The notes below the pieces were generated by a model. That model was given only the letters and a program-made list of their open reading frames with translations, was not told the origin of the DNA and made no database searches. A program made the translations under genes and the position numbers. DNA of 64,000 nt, from the NCBI GenBank assembly GCA_029204045.2, contig JAQNDB010000470.1, positions 18,861 to 82,860 of the forward strand. Reading direction: 5' to 3'. Positions 43,265 through 50,896 of the stretch are shown piece by piece; positions within the stretch are counted from its first letter, which is position 1; every line of letters begins with the position of its first letter. The DNA is from Tillandsia leiboldiana (Eukaryota; Streptophyta; Magnoliopsida; Poales; Bromeliaceae).

Positions 43265-44659
43265 TGTTACGGCATTTTGGTGTTGGCATATTTCGTGAGT
43301 CAAGTCAGTGAGTTGAGTCGGAGTCTTAAAGGGATCAAATTGTCAATCAGCAATCAAAGACTTAGAGAAGATTCAACAAGAGCTCAAGTTGACACTCAGT
43401 GTCTTGAGTCTTGAAGATTGAAGTTGAAGAATTGTGGATCAGTTACATCAATCTCAAGAAGAAAGTATTCAAGAGGATCAGGTATGTTTAACTAAATAAT
43501 TGTGGTGATCCGAATACTTTCTTATAGTGTAGAAACACTTGGATGAACTTTTAATTGCATAAAAATCAAAAACTGGACATGGGACATGTTCAGGATCCGG
43601 ATCAGACCTTGCAATCCGGATCCCGAAGGGTACTTGTTCATTGGCAATTTCAATCCGGATCCTAGGCCATTCCGATCCGGATCCCGAACATGGGACTTTG
43701 CTGAATTGCATGAACGATCCGGATCGGACCTTGCAATCCGGATCCCGAACCCTTGGTTTTCTGGAATCGTCAATCTCGTTACGACGATCCGGATCGCAGT
43801 AAATCCGATCCGGATCGCCGTCCTGAAAATTTCCAGATAAGGTATATTTTTGATTCTTATCTCTTTCCAAAGGTTTCTAAACTATAAATAGACATTTAGG
43901 GTTTCTCAAAAACGTGGGAGCTACGGCCGATCAATTTATAAAACTCTTGAGAGCAACCCTAGAGGCTAGGTTTTCATTGTTCTTCTTAATAGACTCTTTT
44001 AGGTCAATTCGACGGTTCTTCCAAGATCTATCTTTTGTCGAATTGATCTAATCTTTGCTTAGAGATTTTTCCCATGGATCTTCATTGATAATCTAAGCAA
44101 AGGATCACCATCGAAGTCAATATTCTTATCGACTGAGTTTGCGTCGTGGATTCGGCGTGGCATCGTGGATTCGGTGTGCTAAAGGCGTTTCGTGGATTCG
44201 AAACGTGTGCTCGTGGATTCGAGTGGCGTTCGTGGATTCGAACGTGTGCAGTGGGCGTGCAAAATCGGTGGAGTGCGAGATCCAAGAAATTGAATGAGGG
44301 GTTAAATCCGTGGAGACGGTAATCACCTTGTTATTCTTCTTTTCTTAGTGGATTGTTATTGCGTGGACATCCAACCGGTCAGCGCAAGGTCCGAAGAAGC
44401 TGAAGTAGGGGTTGAGTCCGTGGAGTCGGTAATCACCTTGTTATTCTTCTATTCTTAGTGGATTGTTATTGCGTGTTGGTCCCGTGGTTTTTCTCCTGGA
44501 TTGGAGTTTCCACGTAAATCTCGGTGTGCTGTTTTTATTTTCCGCATTGGTTTTTATTTTGCACTGAGATTAAGTTTTTAAGTATTACACCTATTCACCC
44601 CCCCTCTAGTTGTTTGATAGTACCTATTTAGATCCTTGTGGATCCTATAAAAACCTACA
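43265..44659 (+). repeat. 3' LTR of Sire-A (1395 bp)
   Basis: Copy of 13485-14884 with about ten substitutions and a five-base shorter end; palindromes near 43593-43816, hairpins near 44142-44245. Confidence 0.95.
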
Positions 44660-46334
44660 ATTAATTGGATTTTTGAGCTAATTTCCATCCTTTCTCTCCC
44701 TCTCTCCCTGTGCTCTCGGGTGCAAGCAGGGAGGTTACTGCGCAAATCCGAGGATTTGCATGCTTCATGCGCACGTGTGGGGGACCCTCTTGAGCTGAGC
44801 AGAGGTATGCTGGGACTTTGGGGAGTGTGTTAGAGGATCGATCGAAGCTCCGTGGATTTTTTTCGGGGCGCGCGGCAGTGCACGCTCACGCGAGAGGCAT
44901 AGTGCAGTTTTTCGTCAGTTTTCGCCCGATCCTTCACCGACTTCGGCGCGGCCTTCGGAAAGCATTTGAGGTGGGTTGGATTTTCTTCCAAAAATTACGG
45001 AATGCCCTCTAATGCTTCAGAACGCACTTTGATCATGTCAAAACTGTATATTTTAGCTGTTAAATGATCTGATAGTTGCCTAGAAAATTGCAGGAATATT
45101 ATCTGAACCCCGGAATATTTTTAGTGGACTCTTGACATCATATGACACTAGACTGTATGCTTGGTTGGCCTTATTTAAGCACCTGAACCATTTTAAAAAT
45201 CCGAATGCCCATTTTATTGGAAAATCGACTTTTAAAAATGGTTTTAAAATGTCTGAGGGTTCTAGTGATGCTGCATGGGTTCGAGGTGCATGTTCTCTCG
45301 TGCCGGGGGGCCGAGGAGATATTTGTTGATTATTATAGCCATTCTGTGACTTTTCGTGATTTACTAGTGTCGTTGGGGGTTCTATTTGAGCACTTCAGAT
45401 TTAGTCGTGGAGTTTACTCCGACCTTGACATGAGTGTGGGTCGTCTATTCACTGAGATACCGATCTGTTTGATCGTGGATTATAGCCTGCTGAGCCTGGC
45501 ATTTTATGCCAGTTATGAGATACTTGAGATACTTGAGTTCGCGGGGTCGCTCCCCGCGAGCTACGCTCCGGATGCGATGATGATATCGAGCCTGACGAGG
45601 CTGCGATGTGATTACTGAGATGGTCCTAGAGGGACACCCTACGTAAGTCCGTTCCTCCGGGATGTGCGTCAGTAGATTAGCGCAGGCTTGACGTTGATTT
45701 TTGACTGGTCCAAAGAGGGACAGTCATTGAGATTTGGATGATATGGGTGAGTGAGTTTCATTGCATGTTCATAGATGAGTATTTTCCTTGAGCATATGTA
45801 GAGGCATATAGCGATAGATTACCAGCTTTTCATATCTATCTATCTATCTATTTGTTTACCTTGCTTGTGCCTCCGGTGGACTTAGTGGGCATACCGTGTG
45901 CTTTGAGGACGGTACCCACTGAGAACTACCTTTGCAGTAGTTCTCACACCCGCTGCGGTGCAGGTTTTCCCAAGGCGGCTGTTCCGACTCCTTCCCGTGC
46001 GGAGTCTTCAGATCGAGGTAAGGGCGTGGCCGGTTAGTCGCTTACCCGAGTCTGTTTAGTAGAGAGGTAGCAGTACCCTTTTGAGTTTCCACTTTTGTAG
46101 AGTGAGATTTGTGAGAGGTTATTTATGTATCTTGAGGACAGCTTGTATCTTGGATTTTATTTACTCAGTACAGTTGTTCCGTTTCCTTTCTATAGCATGT
46201 TGTTACTTTTGCTCTGATATCTGTTAGCTATAGATTTATTTGCAGGGTAGACGCTTCGTCTGTGCGGCAGTTTCCGTACAGATGGCGGGTCTGTTAGCGA
46301 GCCCGGGTCGCAGTTTCGACCCCGGGGCGTGACA
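44660..46334 (+). repeat. Ty3-G 5' LTR, second part
   Basis: Starts with the second ATTAA copy and resumes the LTR broken at 13484 (compare 63866 on in the 3' LTR). It ends CCCCGGGGCGTGACA at 46334, followed by the primer-binding site. It contains a TATC microsatellite (45833-45851) and the segment around GGGTCGCTCCCCGCGAG shared with the other Ty3 LTRs. Reconstructed LTR length is about 2.4 kb. No gene within. Confidence 0.9.
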
Positions 46335-47043
46335 GATTAGAGTGGTATCAGAGCCTAGGAATATAGGTCATTGAGGACTTAGAGACCCTAGGCTGTTGGT
46401 TGGACAGTAGGATGACTGTCGTGAGAGACGTGACTTTAGCGAGAGTCCTGATTGAGTTTCTACCTCCCCCATAGGATTGGGGTGAGTGATCTTACATGTT
46501 ATTTCTCTAAAGACGATTATGTTGGCTGCAAACAACATAATGCTTTAGAAGGGTTAACATGTTTAGACTTTCGCTTGATTGGGTAGTTCTTGGTCCTAAT
46601 GTTTGTTCTGTTTCAGCGGCTTTCGTTACCTCCGGGACGCCGTGCAGCGGCGAGGGCTCGTTTAACCTTGGAGGAGGAGCCCGAACAGCGGGAAGCTGAA
46701 TGGATTTGAGAGTTTCGGGGCTAGGTAGCCCAGAGGTTTGAGGCGATGCGGCGCCGGGAAGAGAACATAGAGCATGTGGTGCGCATGTTGAGCTGAGAGC
46801 ATCGTTTGAGGTATCGCCAGTAGTACGTCCAGCCGCAACATCGTCGATTTCGACCCCGATCGCACTGTAGATAGTGCAGGAGTAGCGAGAGTGTGCTGAT
46901 CGGTTGATGTGCATTCGCCAGTTCCATCCCCTACAAATTTCGGGACAGAGTTTGGAGCCTTGGAAGGCCGAGCACTGGATTATTGTTTTGGGAGAATCGT
47001 TTGAGGACTTATTCATCCAGGAAAAGCATCAGGTGCCCTTAGT
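46335..47043 (+). pseudogene. gag: Ty3-G primer-binding site, leader and decayed gag (5' part)
   Basis: TGGTATCAGAGCC at 46343-46355, then a leader alike to Ty3-E from 50607. Gag codons begin near 46623 (CTTTCGTTACCTCCGGGACG, corresponding to the start at 50897 of Ty3-E) but stops and frameshifts abound. Residual similarity to the Ty3-E Gag appears near 46930-47040 (SLEPWKAEHWI.., matching SAEPWAAESWV). Ty3-E enters after TTAGT (47039-47043), and the gag continues at 58950. Confidence 0.8.
46492..46563 (+). other. Stem-loop in the Ty3-G gag leader
   Basis: Inner arms ATTATGTTG (46516-46524) and CAACATAAT (46533-46541) around GCTGCAAA; outer ACATGTTA and TTAACATGT also pair. Compared with Ty3-E both inner and outer stems carry paired changes. 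Confidence 0.7.
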
Positions 47044-47371
47044 TGTAGTGGCCCAAATTCCCATGCAGCGTTCTTCCGATGAATCCACTGTTTGAGCACC
47101 TAGCATTGGTGTATCTGGCCCATGGTGCGTCAATGGGATGCCACAGATGGACCCTGTGTGTTATTAATAGCTGTGTAGGCCTTCGGCTGAGTTTGCCGAA
47201 ATTTCGGAAAAGAATTAGGCCCAACAGAGGTCGGAAATGGATTCAGCACGGAAAAACGCTTGAAAACGGCTATTTGCTTGTTTAATTCTGAGTCCGGATG
47301 CCCAAAAACGGACTCCCGGAAGTTTTCAGTGGAAAATGGTGCATGGGAGGGGCCGTAGACCGCCGGCATGC

Positions 47372-47867
47372 CACGTGGCGGCCTGTCATTGGCCGGTTCA
47401 GGATGCGCGGTCCACAGAGCTGCGCGGCGGGGTGCACAGACCCGGCGCATGGACACGTGGCACCGCCTGATTGGCGGGCGCAAGGCGCGCGGTCTACCGG
47501 GTGAGCGCGGCGGTGCATGGACCAATGCGGGGCCACGTGGCAGCCTCCGGTTGGTCGGTGCATGCGGCGCGGTCCACTGAATTCCTGTTGAGTGCGTGGA
47601 CCGGGTGTAGGGGACACGTGTCGCCCTCTGGTTCGCGGGGCGCACCGTGCGCGGCGCACGGAGTCGGGGTCGGTGCCTCGGGGCGCGTGCCCACGTCGGG
47701 GCCATGCCGCGCGCCCGGCGCGGCCGCCGACCGGTCAGCGGGTCAACCGGGGTGGACACGTGTCGCCCGCTGATTGGCGGGCGCCAACCGCCTCACTGTG
47801 CGGGGGCGGGCCACGTGGCAGCCAGCGGGTGGGCCGAACAGCTGTTTGCTGTTCGGCGGGCCACGTG
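47372..47867 (+). promoter_or_regulatory. Seven G-boxes (CACGTG) in the Ty3-E U3
   Basis: CACGTG at 47372, 47454, 47534, 47615, 47757, 47812 and 47862, mostly as CCACGTGGC or ACACGTGTC (ABRE-like), spaced 50-140 bases. Several are followed 10-20 bases later by ATTGG or GGTTGG (inverted CCAAT-like). The array recurs in the 3' LTR. Binding by bZIP/bHLH factors is inferred. Confidence 0.65.
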
Positions 47868-47881
47868 GCGGCTCCTGGTGG

Positions 47882-47932
47882 ATTCGGGCGTGAACAGTGT
47901 TGGGCCCGGCCCAACACTGTAGCCGCCCGAAT
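47882..47932 (+). promoter_or_regulatory. 51-base near-perfect inverted repeat upstream of the Ty3-E TATA box
   Basis: Outer arms ATTCGGGCG/CGCCCGAAT and inner arms CAGTGTTGGG/CCCAACACTG enclose CCCGG. Half of it (AACACTGTAGCCGCCCGAAT) is also found in Ty3-F near 3962-3982 on the plus strand. Confidence 0.7.
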
Positions 47933-47996
47933 GTTCCGGGCGCCCGAAATTTTGGGCCCAAAGCCCATTGACTTGTTTTTCCGGGCTGTTTCGGGT

Positions 47997-48016
47997 GAGG
48001 CCTATAAAAAGGCCTC
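47997..48016 (+). promoter_or_regulatory. TATA box of Ty3-E inside a palindrome
   Basis: TATAAAAA at 48003 is enclosed by GAGGCC and GGCCTC, so the box sits at the centre of a 20-base imperfect palindrome. Transcription start expected near 48035. Confidence 0.7.
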
Positions 48017-50203
48017 AAGGGGCCTCGTTTTGAAGCTTTTCCCGAAAGCTTTCCACTTGGAGCCCTTCACCAAAGTTGTTTCTCTCCCTCTTGTGCATCT
48101 TTTGGCGGAAGCTCTGGATTTTTGGAGGCCGCGACGACGGCGACTTCTGCATCGGGGTGCGGAGCGACGATCTACTGTTGGAGGCCCATTTCCGTCGCAG
48201 TTTAGTCCGGGAGGTCTACCGGGCTACCCCGACATTATTTTTGGACGATTTCTGCGGTGACGGTTTCGTAAGAGGTAAATCTACATTTTTCGTGTTGGAC
48301 ACTTTTTCTGGATCCGAGCTTTTCTTGGGGTTCTGGGTACATTTTTAACCCCCTTTGCGACTGTTGGTTGATTTGGACAGCACCTACTTGTCGGATTTTT
48401 ATCTCCTCATCCGGGCATCGGAATTCGACGTTTCAGGACTCTATCGACATCTACTCTTCGCGAGGATCGCCGTCGTATTTTTATTGGAATTTTTGGAGGA
48501 AGTTTTTTCAGGTGAAAATTTCGTGTTATTGGGACTGTTCACCACAGATTTTGGGAAGGTGGAATTTGTGTGAATTTAAGTGTAATTTTGGTGTATGTTT
48601 GTACCCAGGAGTTTGTGAGCACTTCTACCGTGTTGTTGGCTTGGTGGGATTTGTGTTTTGACAGTTGTGGGCTTTCTCAGCGGTGCGATTTTGGACAGTT
48701 AGCACTTTCAGGTGGGTGACCTTGCTTCCAAGAACTCTGGACTGTGTACTAATTCTATGTGTGTAGGATCATGCATGTTAGAAATTGGAGTATTGGCATG
48801 TGTAAAACTGTATGTTGTATCTTGTATATCAGTTGTTGAATCTTTTGATTCCTGCACTATGTTAAGTAATGAAATCTTGGAATTTGACCTAGCACCCCTG
48901 TCATATGTATCATGTTCAGCCAGTCTGTAGAAAAACTCCAACTTGGGCTAGGTTTTTATTGCTCTAGACATTCCACATCACGATACTTCATTTCACTATG
49001 GACTTAGCTTTTCCTCGCCCGTGTTGTGGGCCGAGAGGTCGGTCAGTTGTGGGATGCATTTGCACTCGTGTCTGGGGACCGAGTGGAGTTGATAGCAGTC
49101 TGTAGATTTGATTTCTTTGGGAGAGTGATAGTGATGGTAGATCTGGGTTCTTGGAAACTGTCAGAGTGACAGTGGGTTTCAGCTGCGTAGATTCCAGCTA
49201 GTGTGTGAGTCAGTGATTTGTTTGGTAGTCGATCTTATTGATCGAGGATTGGATCATAGCCTGCATGAGCCACAGTTGAGCTTTACAGTGATACTTTACA
49301 GTGATACTTATGGGTTACTTTGACTCGAGCGGGTCGCTCCCCTCGAGGGCCACTCCGGAGTAGGCGAGACCGTGTTGTGTACCGGTATGAGTTTGAGATG
49401 TTCTTTAGCGACTTGTTGTTGCAGTGGTCCCTCTGGCTGTGCTTTTGTTGGCAGCCACGGACGCCCTACGTAAGTCCGCTCCTCCGGGACGTAACGGCAG
49501 TAGGTTGGCGCAGGTTTGACTGGACCCGATGTGGCAGTCAGTTTTGATTGGGTGATCAGGGAGGAGAGTTAGTTGTGGCATTATGTTCTTTCTGTTCCAC
49601 TGTTGAGCATCTAGATAGAGGCATAGTAGCTGTAGAGTTACCTTTCCCAGCTTTCCTTATAGCACTGCATTTGTTACCTTTGCCTCTGGTAGACTTAGTG
49701 GGCAGACCGTCGGGCTTGTTGGCGGCACCCACTGAGAACTACTGTGGGATGTAGTTCTCACACCCGTCGTGGTGTTTTCTCCCCAGGGACTTCTGCTCCA
49801 GTTCCTGCAGCTCCTGTTGCTGATCCAGCTCCTTCTGACCGAGGTAAGGGCGTCGCGAGATAGATCCCCTCCTGTCGTCTTCAGGGTGTGAGTAGATGTA
49901 CCCCAGTTCCATTTTGGTGTGTGTTATGTCGAGTGACTTCTGTAGTGAGGTTTTGAGTTGTACCTTCCTTTCCTGCTTTTATGAGAGACTCCTGTATTCT
50001 GGTGAGGTTGGTCTGTATATTTGAGAGTTGTAGTTTCACTTCATGTATTTTATTCCAGCTTTCCTCTTTTAGCTCTGATATCTGCTAGTGTAGATGTTTC
50101 TTTGCAGGTTAGTCGCTACGCCTATACGGGGCTTCCCGTACGGGCGGCGGATCTGTTGGCGAGCCGGGGCGCAGTATCGCCCCGGGGCGTGACAGATTAG
50201 AGT

Positions 50204-50216
50204 TGGTATCAGAGCC
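50204..50216 (+). other. Primer-binding site of Ty3-E (first copy)
   Basis: TGGTATCAGAGCC nine bases after the 5' LTR; initiator tRNA-Met type. It is followed by Cassandra-like internal sequence rather than the usual Ty3 leader. Confidence 0.9.
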
Positions 50217-50600
50217 ATTCACCAGTCGGAAATGTGAGATGAGTCTCGGCTGAGCCAGGGTTATATAGCGGGTAGAGCGAGGCTCCCCGGCTAATGACCG
50301 TTGTGAGTGGAGTGCAGCTCCTCACAAGGTCGGCTAAGGCTAGCGAGACGAGTCTCACATCGCCTGGTGCTTGTGAATGTGCTTGAGCCTGACGTGGACG
50401 TCAGGGCTTAAAGGGGGGAAGAATGTGACACCCCCGGAATTTGGATTAGTCCTCTATATAAATGATATAATAGGACTAAATCTCTAACCCGGCTATAGCA
50501 TTTTGGATGGTAGCAAGATCCAAGAGGAACATGAGAGTTAAGCGTGCTAGAGCTAGAGTAGTTCTAGGATGGGTGACCCCCTGGGAAGTGGGGCGTCACA
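50217..50600 (+). mobile_element. Captured Cassandra-type TRIM: internal region, polypurine tract and LTR
   Basis: 50217-50409 is a short non-coding internal region; the purine tract AAAGGGGGGAAGAA (50410-50423) abuts a small LTR at 50424-50600 (177 bp) with termini TGTGACACCCC and GGGGCGTCACA. The LTR contains plant 5S rRNA-like boxes: GTTAAGCGTGCT (A box, 50537-50548), TAGAGTAGTTCT (intermediate element) and AGGATGGGTGACC..CTGGGAAGT (box C, 50566-50589). A 5S-like segment in the LTR defines the Cassandra TRIMs. There is no 5' Cassandra LTR, so this is half an element: primer-binding site to 3' LTR. Confidence 0.82.
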
Positions 50601-50606
50601 GTTTGT

Positions 50607-50619
50607 TGGTATCAGAGCC
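50607..50619 (+). other. Second primer-binding-site motif of Ty3-E
   Basis: TGGTATCAGAGCC again, six bases after the Cassandra LTR, followed by the leader found directly after the LTR in Ty3-G and Ty3-F. Only the first copy lies next to the Ty3-E LTR. Confidence 0.85.
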
Positions 50620-50757
50620 TAGGATGTAGGTCTTGGAGGACTTAGGAACCCTAGGCTTGTGGTTGGACCCTAGGATGACTCGCGTGAGAGCCGTGATTTT
50701 AGCGAGAGTCCTGATTGGATTTCTAACTCTCCCGAGCGGTTCGGGGTGAGCGATTGA

Positions 50758-50820
50758 CATGTCTTCCTTCGGTGGCAACTATGTTGGCTGCAGACAACAT
50801 AGTACTTCGGAAAGGGGGAC
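50758..50820 (+). other. Stem-loop in the Ty3-E gag leader
   Basis: Inner arms ACTATGTTG (50778-50786) and CAACATAGT (50795-50803) around GCTGCAGA; outer ACATGTC with GACATG, plus TTCC with GGAA. It lies 75-140 bases before the likely gag ATG at 50897. Confidence 0.75.
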
Positions 50821-50896
50821 ATGCCTTCTGACTTTCGCTAGATTGGGTCGAGAGATGATTTGGGTTCTGATTGTTTGCCTTGTCCCTCAGGTGGGG

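Larger units (their letters stand above)
13485..44659 (+). mobile_element. Sire-A: non-autonomous, gag-only Sirevirus-type element (interrupted by Sire-B)
   Basis: Bounded by LTRs starting TGTTACGGCATTTTGG and ending CTACA, with target duplication ATTAA at 13480-13484 and 44660-44664. Without Sire-B the element is about 6.4 kb: LTRs of 1400 and 1395 bp, a gag gene, then about 1.6 kb of non-coding DNA with multiple polypurine tracts. No protease, integrase, reverse transcriptase or extra ORF is found. Its LTR is distinct in sequence from that of Sire-B but has the same architecture, and its Gag is homologous. It would need enzymes supplied by a relative such as Sire-B. Confidence 0.93.
47044..50194 (+). 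repeat. 5' LTR of Ty3-E (3151 bp)
   Basis: Contains the G-box array (47372-47867), a 51-base inverted repeat (47882-47932), a TATA box within a palindrome (47997-48016) and a long transcribed part. Open frames inside are GC-rich shadows and are not called. Confidence 0.97.

Noticed and set aside
45833..45851. TATC microsatellite as a functional site
   Set aside because: A short simple repeat within an LTR; no further support.
50537..50589. A real 5S rRNA gene
   Set aside because: Only the internal promoter part is alike; it lies inside a small LTR with TG/CA termini and lacks the full 120-base gene. It fits Cassandra.
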